From positions 2,556,501 to 2,620,500 of the forward strand of contig NZ_CP046565.1 in the NCBI RefSeq assembly GCF_012769535.1: DNA of 64,000 nt. Reading direction: 5' to 3'. This DNA comes from Methylococcus geothermalis (lineage in GTDB: Bacteria > Pseudomonadota > Gammaproteobacteria > Methylococcales > Methylococcaceae). Of this stretch, positions 55,832 through 64,000 are shown one piece after another. Under the pieces are notes generated by a model. That model worked only from the letters and a program-made list of their open reading frames with translations. It did no database searches and had not been told where the DNA came from. A program made the translations under genes and the position numbers. Positions within the stretch are counted from its first letter, which is position 1. Every line of letters starts with the position of its first letter.

Positions 55832-56617
55832 ATGCGAAAAACAGCAAGGATGTCTTCCTCGGGCACGAATCCCAACGCCATTCCATCATCGGAAGAGAAT
55901 TTGAATTCGGTGGGCGTGCGGGTAAGGCATTACCGCGAGCGTTTGGGCCTGAGTCAGGAAGAGCTGGCGGGACGGGTCGGCGCGGCACAGCAAACCATTC
56001 AAAGCCTCGAGTCGGGCAAAATCAGGAAAAGCACCTTTCTGCCCCTTATCGCCAAGGAGTTGGGAATCGACTTCGATGCGCTGCTGTTCGGAAACGAACA
56101 GTCCCCCCTGGTGAGTACCGCGCGTCCGCTATTGATGGCGAGCACCCGTCGTGTCCCGCTGTTTTCTACGCGGGACTGCGAACGGGTGCACGCTTACCTC
56201 AAGGATCAGTCGGTGCAATCATCGACCGGTAAATGGGTGGCTATGGACTATTCGCTGCCATTCGCGGAATCCGGCCCACGTCTGTTTGCCCTCAAGCTGG
56301 AGCTGAGCGACGAAGCGTTTCAGCCCGAGTTTCGTCCCGGCGATCAACTGGTCGTCGATCCGGATGCGCCGATTCAGCCCAGCGATCCGGTCATCGTTTT
56401 CCGGCCGGGTGCGGAGCGACTCAACCTGAGCAAATACCGTGTCCTGTCACAATCCGGGGACGAGGTCGACTACGAACTCATCTCGATACATCCCGATTTT
56501 CCTAGCTTTGCGGGCACCGAATTGAAATCGCTCGAAATCCTGGGGGTGGTCATTCAGATGCGCCGTCCGGTTTCGAGCCGCGTCCGGCTGGCCGTCCTGG
56601 AAGAACAGGCTCGCTAA
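55832..56617 (+). CDS. XRE-family regulator with LexA/S24-like C-terminal domain
   Basis: 261 aa from ATG 55832 (start uncertain; ATG 55850 and TTG 55814 are in frame). Helix-turn-helix at about 26-85 (LGLSQEELAGRVGAAQQTIQ, SLESGKIRKS). C-terminal half follows the S24/LexA fold (FRPGDQLVVDPDAPIQPSD), but the catalytic Ser-Met is replaced by Ala-Phe (DEAFQPEFRPGD), so self-cleavage is not expected. It probably binds the two 18-bp operators at 55787 and 55357 (inference). No phage genes are nearby. Confidence 0.85.
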   Translation: MRKTARMSSSGTNPNAIPSSEENLNSVGVRVRHYRERLGLSQEELAGRVGAAQQTIQSLESGKIRKSTFLPLIAKELGIDFDALLFGNEQSPLVSTARPLLMASTRRVPLFSTRDCERVHAYLKDQSVQSSTGKWVAMDYSLPFAESGPRLFALKLELSDEAFQPEFRPGDQLVVDPDAPIQPSDPVIVFRPGAERLNLSKYRVLSQSGDEVDYELISIHPDFPSFAGTELKSLEILGVVIQMRRPVSSRVRLAVLEEQAR

Positions 56618-56659
56618 GGACGGCCCCTTCGAGCGGGGATCTGTCGACGAGCGAATCCG

Positions 56660-57085
56660 TCAGCCGTTCTTCTCGACCGTCATTTTCACCTCCCGCGTCC
56701 CTGTCGAGCAGAACAGCCGGATCGTCACCCGATCCCCGGCATGAAAATCTTTCGCGGGTTTGAACAGCATCAGATGGCGCTCGCCCGATTTGATGGCGAG
56801 CATTCCGTGCGGCGGCACGGTCAGCGAACTTTCCACCGCCATTCGGATCAGCCCGTCCCGGCGCACCAGTGAATGGAACTCGACCGAAGAAAAATCGGGG
56901 CTGTCGGCGCGCCGGATGGTGATGGGCGTATCCCCGCCGTTGCGCAAGGTCGCGAATCCGGCGAGCACGCTGGCGCCGGGCGGGGATTCCATCACCCTGG
57001 CATCTGCGATTTCCAGCCCTTCGCAGGCATAGATCGGAGCGGCCAGGAAAGCCGATGCGCAGCATAGGGCGCGAACACTCTTCAT
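56660..57085 (-). CDS. periplasmic copper chaperone PCu(A)C
   Basis: 141 aa with an N-terminal signal peptide (about 1-20). The Cu(I) ligands of the PCu(A)C motif are present: His in FHSLVRRDGLIRM with Met, then RHLML near the C-terminus. It hands copper to the CuA/CuB sites of cytochrome oxidases, usually with Sco. Its ATG overlaps the sco stop (ATGA), making it the last gene of the operon. Copper handling is of special interest in a methanotroph with a copper switch. Confidence 0.88.
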   Translation of the reverse strand: MKSVRALCCASAFLAAPIYACEGLEIADARVMESPPGASVLAGFATLRNGGDTPITIRRADSPDFSSVEFHSLVRRDGLIRMAVESSLTVPPHGMLAIKSGERHLMLFKPAKDFHAGDRVTIRLFCSTGTREVKMTVEKNG

Positions 57086-57780
57086 GGAGCCACCTGTTTT
57101 TCCAGAATCATCTTGAAATCGGCGGCCAGCGTCTCGGCTTGAAAGGGCGGGGTCAGATAGCCGGCCAGGCGGGCCTCGGGATCGAGCAACATCAGCTCGG
57201 CGGAATGATCGATGCCATAGCCCTCACCTTCGGGGGCGGGATTCTTGATGAACACGAAGCCGAGCTGACGCCCCAGCGCAGCCAGCGCATCGACCGGGCC
57301 GGTGGCGGCGCGGAATTCCTTGTCGAAATAGCGCACGTATCGCGCCAGATGGTCCGGCGTGTCGCGCTCGGGATCGACCGACACGAAGAGCACGGCCAGC
57401 CGCGCGCCATCGGCGCCGAGCTTGGCCTTGGCGGCCTTGAGCTGCGACAGCGTGGTTGGACAGACATCGGGGCAATGGGTATAGCCGACGAAGATGACCG
57501 TCCAGCGGCCGAGCAGGCCGGCCCGCGTGAACGGCTTGCCGTCCTCGCCGGTCAGCGCGAACTCGGCGACAGGCCGCGGCTGGGGCAGCAGCGTGCCGGA
57601 TGCCAGGGTTCGGGAACGCTCCGCCTGTTCCCGCCATGCCAGCATGCCCAAGGGCAGCGCGACCGCCGCAATCATTGCGATCGCCGCGATCCGGATGACG
57701 CCATCGCGGGCGGAGCCCGCCTGCGGCCGTGTGGAGCGCTCCGTACCCGTCCGTTCAAAACGCCTGCCTGTTTTCCTCAC
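57082..57780 (-). CDS. SCO1/SenC copper-binding protein
   Basis: 232 aa from GTG 57780, which overlaps the end of the ferritin-like gene by 26 bp; a longer ATG start at 57873 would be inside that gene. One N-terminal membrane anchor (IAAIAMIAAVALPLGML) and a periplasmic thioredoxin fold with CPDVCP, the copper-binding CxxxC, and a later His in GIDHSAELML. It assembles copper in cytochrome oxidase. Coupled to the PCu(A)C gene. Confidence 0.88.
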   Translation of the reverse strand: MRKTGRRFERTGTERSTRPQAGSARDGVIRIAAIAMIAAVALPLGMLAWREQAERSRTLASGTLLPQPRPVAEFALTGEDGKPFTRAGLLGRWTVIFVGYTHCPDVCPTTLSQLKAAKAKLGADGARLAVLFVSVDPERDTPDHLARYVRYFDKEFRAATGPVDALAALGRQLGFVFIKNPAPEGEGYGIDHSAELMLLDPEARLAGYLTPPFQAETLAADFKMILEKQVAP

Positions 57781-58630
57781 GTATCCGCCGCCCACCCCTG
57801 CCGGTAAACCCCAGTGCGATGCGCGCCAGTGCCGGCAAAAGGCGCGGACGCAGCAAATCCCGATCGTATGCATCCAGCCGGCGCCGGTTTTCTTCCAGAC
57901 AGGCTTCGAGGAGCCTGCCCACCGTGAAGCCCTGCATCAGGCCGGCGGCCTGGGTTGCCGAAAACTCCCGGCCGTTGCCCCGGTGGCGGGCATTCCGCAA
58001 GGCGACCCCCGCCAACGCTCCGATCGCGCGGGCGTAATACCATGCCGAGGTCAGGGCGCGCAAGGGCGCCGCGCCGCGTCCGCACCCCGCTTCGTGCCAG
58101 GCCATCCAGTTGACGAAGAACAGCACGTGGCGGACTTCCTCTCCCATGAGGATTTCCAGGACGTCGAACATCTCCTGCGGCAGGAATCCGCTCTCCCGCG
58201 CGAGCCGGAAGAAGCCGAAGCCCAGGAAGGAATCCACGCATTCGCCGTAGCCGAAGTCGATGAACGTCCGTTCGATGTTTGACGGCAGCGGCGGCATCTC
58301 CCGGGCTTCGATCACGATCCCGTAGCGGGCGATCAGGTGGCGCACCAGACGCTCATGGCGCCGTTCCTCCTCGGCCATCAGTTCCATGGCCTCGCGCACC
58401 AAAGGGTCCGGAATGGTCGGCGCGAACGCCTCGATGATCCGGATCGCCCGCATCTCGGTATACAGGACCTCCTGCCAGAACGGCACCTCCCGGAGGCGCT
58501 GCAGCATGGCCGGTTCCAACGCCGGCCACGCCAGCCGTTCCGGCTCGAACCGCAGATGGCTGTCGATGAAGCCGCGGCAGAACCGTTGCCGGTGCTCCGC
58601 CGATCCCGCCTTCGGTTTCCCTCTCGCCAT
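57755..58630 (-). CDS. ferritin-like diiron protein, uncharacterised (second copy)
   Basis: 291 aa from ATG 58630 (MARGKPKAG). The carboxylate and His pattern of a four-helix diiron protein is visible: Glu in EVLYTEMRAI, EEERRHERL, Glu in GYGECVDSFLGF, and GEEVRHVLFF. A basic Arg-rich C-terminus follows. It could be an oxygenase, oxidase or iron/copper-handling protein; no specific family recognised. 4 bp after the other ferritin-like gene. Confidence 0.75.
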   Translation of the reverse strand: MARGKPKAGSAEHRQRFCRGFIDSHLRFEPERLAWPALEPAMLQRLREVPFWQEVLYTEMRAIRIIEAFAPTIPDPLVREAMELMAEEERRHERLVRHLIARYGIVIEAREMPPLPSNIERTFIDFGYGECVDSFLGFGFFRLARESGFLPQEMFDVLEILMGEEVRHVLFFVNWMAWHEAGCGRGAAPLRALTSAWYYARAIGALAGVALRNARHRGNGREFSATQAAGLMQGFTVGRLLEACLEENRRRLDAYDRDLLRPRLLPALARIALGFTGRGGRRIREENRQAF

Positions 58631-58634
58631 CGCC

Positions 58635-59390
58635 TCAGCTCCCCATGGCATTGCTGCGCAACGGGGGCCGGAGCGCCGCGAGACGCCGCCAGGCGAACGT
58701 CCGTTCCAGGACATAGGCTGCCGATACGCCAAGCTTCAGCAGCGATTGCTTGGGCCTGCTCCAACCCAAGAGCGCGGCCATGTGCCGGACGAAGGCCAGG
58801 CCGACGTCACGGTAAACGCGGATCTCGGCCAGCGCGTAGGCCTTCAGCATCTGCGCGATGCGGTCTCGGTGGCCTTGGCCGCTGAGTTTCAGCAGCTCCT
58901 CGTGGGCGTAGGAGAGATGGTTGATTTCATCCTCCGCGATGACCCGCAAGCTCGGCGCCAGTTCCGCATCGTCGCCGAACACCCGGAGCAGACGGTCGAC
59001 CTCGTCGAACGCCCGTTCCTCGGTCACCTTGCTGTGCACCAGATACTGCAGGATTTCCTCCAGCCCGAGCGGCTCGTCGCGGCCGAGCCGATCATGCGGC
59101 AGCCCGATGCCGCGGCGCTCCAGCATCATGCAGTAATCGGCATCCGCCGGCACGGGCACTTCGTCCAGCCCGGTCTTGCGCAGCAGTTTGGAAAACATCA
59201 GGCCATGCTTGGTTTCGTCGGCCCCGTGCCGCAGGACCTTGCGCGCGAGCGCCGGGTCCGGCGTCAGGGCCGCAATCCGCTCGTTCTCCCAACCGCCCTG
59301 GGTCTCGCCCTTGGCGGCGATGCTCATCAAGAGCTGGAACGCCCGGGGATCGCGCCGTATCTCCTGAAAAATGCTGCGTGTCGAAAGCAT
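58635..59390 (-). CDS. ferritin-like diiron protein, uncharacterised (first copy)
   Basis: 251 aa from ATG 59390, which has GGAG 6 nt upstream (ATG 59396 is also possible but its GGAG abuts the codon). Diiron ligands: Glu in GGWENERI, DETKHGLMF, TEERAFDEV and EDEINHLSYAHEE, that is E, ExxH, E, ExxH. It is 31 bp after the pyrophosphatase homologue. Function unknown. Confidence 0.75.
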   Translation of the reverse strand: MLSTRSIFQEIRRDPRAFQLLMSIAAKGETQGGWENERIAALTPDPALARKVLRHGADETKHGLMFSKLLRKTGLDEVPVPADADYCMMLERRGIGLPHDRLGRDEPLGLEEILQYLVHSKVTEERAFDEVDRLLRVFGDDAELAPSLRVIAEDEINHLSYAHEELLKLSGQGHRDRIAQMLKAYALAEIRVYRDVGLAFVRHMAALLGWSRPKQSLLKLGVSAAYVLERTFAWRRLAALRPPLRSNAMGS

Positions 59391-59421
59391 GCGCATCTCC
59401 CTCGACGAACGTCGGATCCGC

Positions 59422-61377
59422 TCAGGCCAGCAGCGGCGCGATCAGCACGGACACCAGGCCCATCAGCTTGATCAGCGGGTTGAGCGCCGATCCCGCCGCC
59501 TCCTTGCAGGCACTTCCGACCCGGTCGCCGGTCAAGGCCGCGCGGTGCGCCTCGGATTCGCTGCCGCCGTACATGCCGTCCTCGATGTACCGCCTCGCGC
59601 TGTCCCAGGCACCGCCGCCGCTGCTCATGGCGAATGCCTGGAACAGGCCGGTGACGATGGCGCCGACCAGCATGCCACCCAGCGCCTCCCGGCCGCCGCC
59701 AAGCCCGACGAGGAGCGGAACCGCCAAAGGCACCAGCACCAGGATCAGCGCCCGCTTGAACGCCCCGCGCACGGTGGCATTCGCCCCCTTGCCCGTTTCG
59801 CCGGAAACGCTGCCGACCGCCCCCAGCGACACCGAACCCAGCAGATAGGGCATCAGACCGCCGGCGAACAGTCCGGTCAGCACGACCGGATCGGACAGAT
59901 TCAGTGCCAGGGGAACGCTGAAGCACCTGGAATACTCGGCGAACAGGGCAAGCATCGCCAAGCCGCCGGCGCCCACGGCATACCCCTGCACCACCGGGCG
60001 TGTCGCCTGGCCGGCGGCATCCAGGGAAGCGGTAGCCTGGCGCACCTCGTCCGGCAAACCGGCGGTTTCGGCAATCCCGTGCGCCGCTTGGGCGGCGATG
60101 CCGTACCCGTCGATGGCGACCATGACGCCGCCGAGCGAAGCCATCGCGACGGCGGCAAGCCCCACCGCGAACAAGCCCGTCCCCTCGTGGCCCGAAAAAC
60201 CGCCGCCGAGAGAGTAAGGGCTGACGAAAGCCGCGCACAGAATGGCGATGGACCACCCGGTGGATTTCAGCCCCGCGGCCAGACCCGCGACGACGTTGGT
60301 CGCCGGGCCGCCGCGCGAGGCCGCGGCGATGCGCTTGGCGAACCCGAAGCTCTTCGAGGTGTGGTATTCCGCGGCGACGATGTTCAACCCGGCCAGCACC
60401 AGGCCGGTACAGGCCGCGGAGAACAGGTTCAGCACGCTGAAGGCCGGCTGCACGGCGGGCAGGCCGAGAAACCATTCGGACCCGTAATACAGGCCCACGC
60501 CGGCCAGGATCACGGTGACGACCACGCCGCGATACAGGGCGCCCACGAGGTAGCGGCTTTTGCCCAGACGCACGAAACAGGCGCCACCCAGGGAAGCCGC
60601 CAGAACGAGACCCGCGACCAGCAGCGGGAATTCGGCCCAAGGGCTGTCGGCGCCGAACACGCTTCTCGCCAGCAGGACCGCCGCCACCAGCGCAACGGTG
60701 AAGGTCTCGAACACGTCGGCGGCGGTTCCGGCCGCATGTCCCGCCGTGGCGCCGACGCACCCTCCGATGGCCGCGGCCTCCTTTGCCTCCCGCCCGACGA
60801 GATCACCGGCATAGCCGCCGGCCGCCTTTGCCCAGACCCCGCCGACCGTCCTGGCGAACACGCTCATCAGAGAACCGCCCAGCGCCAGTCCCAGCAAACC
60901 GCCGTGCACGTCATCCGGCGTCCCCAGGGACAGCGTGAGCACGTAATAGCCCGCCACGGTGGACAACGCCAGTCCCGCGACCAGGAGTCCCGTGGCCGTT
61001 CCGCTTCGAAAGGCCATCGACAGCGCCGCGCCTAGCCCGGCACTTGCCGCGTCGGCGGTACGGGCATCCGCCCGCACCGAGATCGCCAAGCCGATGTAAC
61101 CCGCCAGCGCCGAAGCGACGACCCCGGCGATGAAGCCGTTCGCAGTCCAGGCGCCGAACTTGGTCAGGGCCAGCGCCAGGAGGCTCCCGACGACCGCCAA
61201 GGCCACGTATTGCCGTTTCATAAACGCCCTGGTCCCGTCCTGGATCGCCCTCGTCAGCGCCTGAATGTCCGGAGACCCGGCGCTCTTCCGCAAGATTCCG
61301 CCGGCGTTCAACAAAGCGCAGACGATTCCCGCCGCACCGCTGGCCAAAGCAAACGTCGCTATATTGCTCACATTCAT
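59422..61377 (-). CDS. H+-pyrophosphatase homologue with degenerate active site
   Basis: 651 aa, about 15-16 membrane helices, clear membrane pyrophosphatase fold (ALGGSLMSVFARTVGG, GTAADVFETF, ALNPLIKLMGLVSVLIAP). The acidic PPi/Mg site of the family is largely lost: the motif with DVGADLVGKVE is AGGYAGDLVGREA (187-199), the following DDPRNP is deleted, DNVGDNVGD is GGCVGATAG (205-213), and the C-terminal GDTVGDPFKD is GDRVGSACKE. Only Asp192 survives of the first group. PPi hydrolysis is unlikely. First gene of an operon with two ferritin-like genes, sco and the PCu(A)C gene. Confidence 0.8.
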   Translation of the reverse strand: MNVSNIATFALASGAAGIVCALLNAGGILRKSAGSPDIQALTRAIQDGTRAFMKRQYVALAVVGSLLALALTKFGAWTANGFIAGVVASALAGYIGLAISVRADARTADAASAGLGAALSMAFRSGTATGLLVAGLALSTVAGYYVLTLSLGTPDDVHGGLLGLALGGSLMSVFARTVGGVWAKAAGGYAGDLVGREAKEAAAIGGCVGATAGHAAGTAADVFETFTVALVAAVLLARSVFGADSPWAEFPLLVAGLVLAASLGGACFVRLGKSRYLVGALYRGVVVTVILAGVGLYYGSEWFLGLPAVQPAFSVLNLFSAACTGLVLAGLNIVAAEYHTSKSFGFAKRIAAASRGGPATNVVAGLAAGLKSTGWSIAILCAAFVSPYSLGGGFSGHEGTGLFAVGLAAVAMASLGGVMVAIDGYGIAAQAAHGIAETAGLPDEVRQATASLDAAGQATRPVVQGYAVGAGGLAMLALFAEYSRCFSVPLALNLSDPVVLTGLFAGGLMPYLLGSVSLGAVGSVSGETGKGANATVRGAFKRALILVLVPLAVPLLVGLGGGREALGGMLVGAIVTGLFQAFAMSSGGGAWDSARRYIEDGMYGGSESEAHRAALTGDRVGSACKEAAGSALNPLIKLMGLVSVLIAPLLA

Positions 61378-61660
61378 TCCATATGCTCCTGTCGATTGGT
61401 TGATATCGGAATCTGCCGCCGCGGATGCGGGGCCTCATTCCATTGCCATGGTTGTTACATGAAAGCCAGGTTCCATCGTCCTGAACCGGCCTATATCCGG
61501 AGGAAGAGTATGGCAGGTATCCACTATCGGAGAATGCGACAAATTGTCCTGCGGCATTTTGACATATTCACCCAAGCACCCCGACCGTGTCAGTATCCGG
61601 CGCCTTCAGATAACTTAACCCAAGGTATATTGACTTAGTCGACACTGACCGCAGATAGCC
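61378..61660. other. leader region upstream of the degenerate pyrophosphatase operon
   Basis: Contains a 42-codon plus-strand frame (61510-61638, MAGIHYRRMRQIVLRHF...) preceded by GGAGGAAG, but its sequence looks unstructured and it is not called as a gene. Promoters of the minus-strand operon must lie here; none assigned. Confidence 0.35.
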
Positions 61661-61664
61661 CTAT

Positions 61665-62907
61665 GGGCACCTCGAAAAACCGAGGTCATGTGACAATACC
61701 GCCCCTGAACAACCTGCCTGAGCCGCCATGATCAGAGAGAGCCTATTCGCCGCGGAGGAACGTGAGGCCAAGCTGGATCGCTTGGGCGACGTGCTGCGAG
61801 AGATGGAAAAGCACATCGACTTCAAGGTGCTGGCCGCCGAAATCGATCGGGCCGCACCGCGTCCAAGCCGAGCGCGTGGCGGACGCCCGCCGTTTCCGAC
61901 CGAACTGATGGTGCGTGCATTCCTCCTTCAGAACTTGTACGGACTGAGCGATGAACAAATGGAGTTTCAAGTGCTGGACCGCCTGAGTTTTCAGCGCTTC
62001 CTAGGCCTGCGGCGCAGCAGCCAGGTGCCGGACCGGACCACGTTCTGGACCTTCCGCGAGCGGTTGACGGCAGCGCAGGCCGGGGACGCGCTGTTCGAGG
62101 CGGTGAACCGGCAACTGGCGCGGCACGGCTATATCGCGCGAGGCGGTCAGATCGTGGACGCCAGCCTGGTTCCCGTGCCCCGGCAGCACGTCACCGAGGA
62201 AGAAGGAGAACAGATCAAGGCGCAGGCGATGCCTGCGGACTGGAAGCCTGCCGAGCGGCGGCAGCGGGACGTCGACGCCACCTGGACGAAGAAGCACGGC
62301 AAGTCCTACTTCGGCTACAAGCTGTCGGTTAGCGCGGACCGGCGCTACAAGCTGATCCGCAAGCTCAAGGTCAGCACCGCCAGTCAGAATGACACCCTGC
62401 ACCTGGAGGACGTGCTGGACAGCGCCAACACCGGACGCGACCTCTACGGCGACAAGGGCTACGTCGATGGCGAGCGAGAGGCCCGCCTCAAGAGCCGGGG
62501 CTGGCGAGTCCACATCCAACGCAAGGCGGAGAAGGGCCGCCCCCTGTCCGTCTGCCAGAAGCGCCGCAACACCCGCATCGCCCGAGTCCGGGCGCGCGTC
62601 GAGCATGTATTCGCCACGCTGGACCAGATGGGCGGCAAGCTGCTGCGCTGCATCGGCCTGGACCGGGCCAGGTTCCTGCTTGCGGGGAAGGCGGCGACCT
62701 ACAACCTACGCCGCCTGTGCAGCCTCAAGGCGTGCGGAGTGGTGGCCTTCTGACGCACGGGGACCGTCCGGAAACGCCGGAAGGGGCGGTTCCGGACGGA
62801 AAGCGCCTGCCGGGCAGGGCCAAAAAACGCAAGCATCGCGGGACGACCGACTGATCAGGTCGGATTGCTCGTTTTACCTGACTAATACCCGGTTTTTCGA
62901 GGTGCCC
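61665..62907 (+). mobile_element. complete IS5-like insertion sequence
   Basis: 1243 bp bounded by inverted repeats GGGCACCTCGAAAAACCG (left, 61665-61682; right end matches in reverse complement at 62890-62907). CTAT flanks both ends (61661-61664 and 62908-62911), a 4-bp target duplication. One transposase gene, on the plus strand. The clean ends point to recent insertion. Confidence 0.9.
61728..62753 (+). CDS. IS5-family transposase
   Basis: 341 aa. N-terminal DUF772-type region (RGGRPPFPTELMVRAFLLQN, GLSDEQMEFQVLDRLSFQRF) and a DDE catalytic domain: QIVDASLVPVP (Asp), YGDKGYVDG (Asp) and ARVEHVFATLDQMGGK (Glu). Catalyses excision and insertion of the element. The gene is intact, so the element may be active. 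IS1182 is an alternative family. Confidence 0.92.
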   Translation: MIRESLFAAEEREAKLDRLGDVLREMEKHIDFKVLAAEIDRAAPRPSRARGGRPPFPTELMVRAFLLQNLYGLSDEQMEFQVLDRLSFQRFLGLRRSSQVPDRTTFWTFRERLTAAQAGDALFEAVNRQLARHGYIARGGQIVDASLVPVPRQHVTEEEGEQIKAQAMPADWKPAERRQRDVDATWTKKHGKSYFGYKLSVSADRRYKLIRKLKVSTASQNDTLHLEDVLDSANTGRDLYGDKGYVDGEREARLKSRGWRVHIQRKAEKGRPLSVCQKRRNTRIARVRARVEHVFATLDQMGGKLLRCIGLDRARFLLAGKAATYNLRRLCSLKACGVVAF

Positions 62908-62988
62908 CTATGGGAATTTCTCCCTAGGGGTCTTCTGTCAATTTTCATGACATGCGGGCAGGAAATATCACAGGAGATCAATGACCCC

Positions 62989-64000
62989 ATGGAAAACACA
63001 ACGGAGATACTCGGCCTGTATCCCACCTGGTACCAGCCGGCCCTGGGCAGCGGCTGGGTATTGGGCATCATCGCCGTGATTCACGTGCTGGCGTCCCATA
63101 CCTCGGTCGGCGCGGCGCTGGTGTCGACCTGGCTCGCCACCGTCGCGGTCCGCCGCAACCGGCCGGAACTGCTGGAGTACGTCAGGCGGTACGGCGTCTT
63201 CCTGCTGGTTTTTTCCTACGTGCTCGGTTCCATCACCGGTCCCGGCATCTGGTTTTCGGCCACGGTCGCCAGCCCCCGGGGGCTCTCGGCCCTGATCCAC
63301 AGCTATGTGTGGTGGTGGGCGACCGAATGGGTGTTCTTCTTCATCGAGGTGGTGGGCATCTACCTGCTGGTCTATCTGGCCGGGAAGGTGGACGGGCGAA
63401 GCTATCTGAAGATCGCCTGGATCTTCGGCCTCGCCTCCTGGGCCACGATGCTGATCATCGTCGGCATCCTGTCGTTCATGATGTGGCCCGGCCAGGAGCG
63501 CTGGTTCACCGAAGGCGGCACCCTCGACGGCTTTTTCGGCCTCTATACCTTCGCCCAGATACTGAGCCGCACCTGCTTCATGCTGATGGCGGCCGCCCTG
63601 GCGGGAGGGCTGATTGCCGCCTATATCCGGGACGGCGCCTTCCGGCTGGAAATGACCCGGAAGCTGGCCTGGGTGGGCATGCTCGGCGCGGTGCTGGGGG
63701 CGGTGTTTTTCCAGTGGGGACTGACGACCCTGCCGGAAAGCGCCCAGCTCCTGATGAAGACCCGCCTGCCGGGATCGTTCGTGCCGGCGATGTGGGCGAT
63801 CCTGTCGGCGATCGTGATCTATTTCGCCACGCTGCTGCTGCGCCCCGGCGCGCTCAATGTCCCCCTCGCCGCCGCGATGATGGCGGCCTTGCTGATATTC
63901 GGCATCTGGCCGGAGGAGCGGGCGCGCGAATCCATGCGCAAACCCTACGTCGCCGGCCAGTTCGTTTACTCGAACCAGATCATCGCCCGCGACGTGCCGG
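62989..64000 (+). CDS. cytochrome bd-like oxidase subunit I (CydA-like), truncated by window end
   Basis: 337 codons to the window edge, no stop. Starts MENTTEILGLYPTWYQPALG and has at least eight hydrophobic helices with HVLASHTSVGAAL (candidate heme His), VWWWATEWVFFFIEVVGIY and AQILSRTCFMLMAAA. It resembles CydA-like oxidase subunits that carry a c-type heme extension; the part after VYSNQIIARDVP, where a heme motif would be, is outside the window. AGGAG is 12 nt before ATG 62989; ATG 62981 is out of frame. The IS element ends 81 bp upstream. Confidence 0.7.
   Translation, partial: MENTTEILGLYPTWYQPALGSGWVLGIIAVIHVLASHTSVGAALVSTWLATVAVRRNRPELLEYVRRYGVFLLVFSYVLGSITGPGIWFSATVASPRGLSALIHSYVWWWATEWVFFFIEVVGIYLLVYLAGKVDGRSYLKIAWIFGLASWATMLIIVGILSFMMWPGQERWFTEGGTLDGFFGLYTFAQILSRTCFMLMAAALAGGLIAAYIRDGAFRLEMTRKLAWVGMLGAVLGAVFFQWGLTTLPESAQLLMKTRLPGSFVPAMWAILSAIVIYFATLLLRPGALNVPLAAAMMAALLIFGIWPEERARESMRKPYVAGQFVYSNQIIARDVP

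Noticed and set aside
61510-61638. 42-codon ORF with a good ribosome site
   Set aside because: Sequence is not protein-like beyond the first residues and nothing supports translation.

Overview
This window reads as chromosome of a Methylococcus-type gammaproteobacterial methanotroph. The decisive evidence is a complete soluble methane monooxygenase (sMMO) cluster in the order mmoX-Y-B-Z-D-C on the minus strand (43501 to 38192), with mmoG, mmoQ, mmoS and mmoR beside it. The MmoX, MmoZ and MmoC proteins closely match what I recall of M. capsulatus Bath but are not identical (for example the MmoX and MmoZ N-termini differ), so this is probably another strain or species of the genus. Most of the window is GC-rich; the first 15 kb is visibly more AT-rich.

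Layout. (1) 258-14973, plus strand: a seven-gene operon with a giant PUFA-synthase-like polyketide/lipid synthase, a type III polyketide synthase, a fused dehydratase-phosphopantetheinyl transferase, a MacB/LolCDE-like ABC exporter, a LolA-like periplasmic protein and an outer-membrane beta-barrel protein. It looks like a self-contained system that makes and exports an unusual lipid. (2) 15.3-15.9 kb: decayed IS1380-type transposase fragment and a small ORF. (3) 16.0-21.4 kb, minus: an ABC exporter and a compact 'repair' operon pcm-rtcA-polX. (4) 22.0-27.5 kb, plus: a respiratory formate dehydrogenase (alpha, beta, gamma) whose alpha subunit is a selenoprotein (in-frame UGA at codon 196 followed by a SECIS-like hairpin), with a PIN-domain toxin-antitoxin pair sitting between the alpha and beta genes. 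(5) 27.6-28.4 kb: ppnP and two tiny membrane proteins. (6) 28.6-43.8 kb: sMMO regulators, chaperonin and structural genes, with a sigma-54-type promoter, an upstream array of TGTCCGAT half-sites and several intercistronic hairpins. (7) 43.9-46.1 kb: a DUF4242 protein and a bacterial dynamin-like GTPase, divergent from mmoX. (8) 55188-46199, minus: a SulP transporter followed by a six-gene membrane complex related to group 4 hydrogenases whose large subunit lacks the NiFe-binding cysteines (an Ehr-type complex). (9) 55.5-56.6 kb: an RRM protein and an XRE/S24-like regulator; two near-identical 18-bp operators link this regulator to its own promoter and to the SulP-Ehr promoter. (10) 61377-56660, minus: an operon of an H+-pyrophosphatase homologue with a degenerate active site, two diiron ferritin-like proteins, Sco and PCu(A)C. 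(11) 61665-62907: an intact IS5-like element with a 4-bp target duplication, then the start of a cytochrome-bd-like oxidase subunit running off the end.

How it fits together: methane oxidation by sMMO needs reductant, and the periplasmic formate dehydrogenase returns electrons from the end of the C1 pathway to the quinone pool. The Ehr complex, the CydA-like oxidase, the degenerate PPase operon and the copper chaperones are further membrane-energy and metal-handling modules. No tRNA, rRNA or CRISPR array was recognised.
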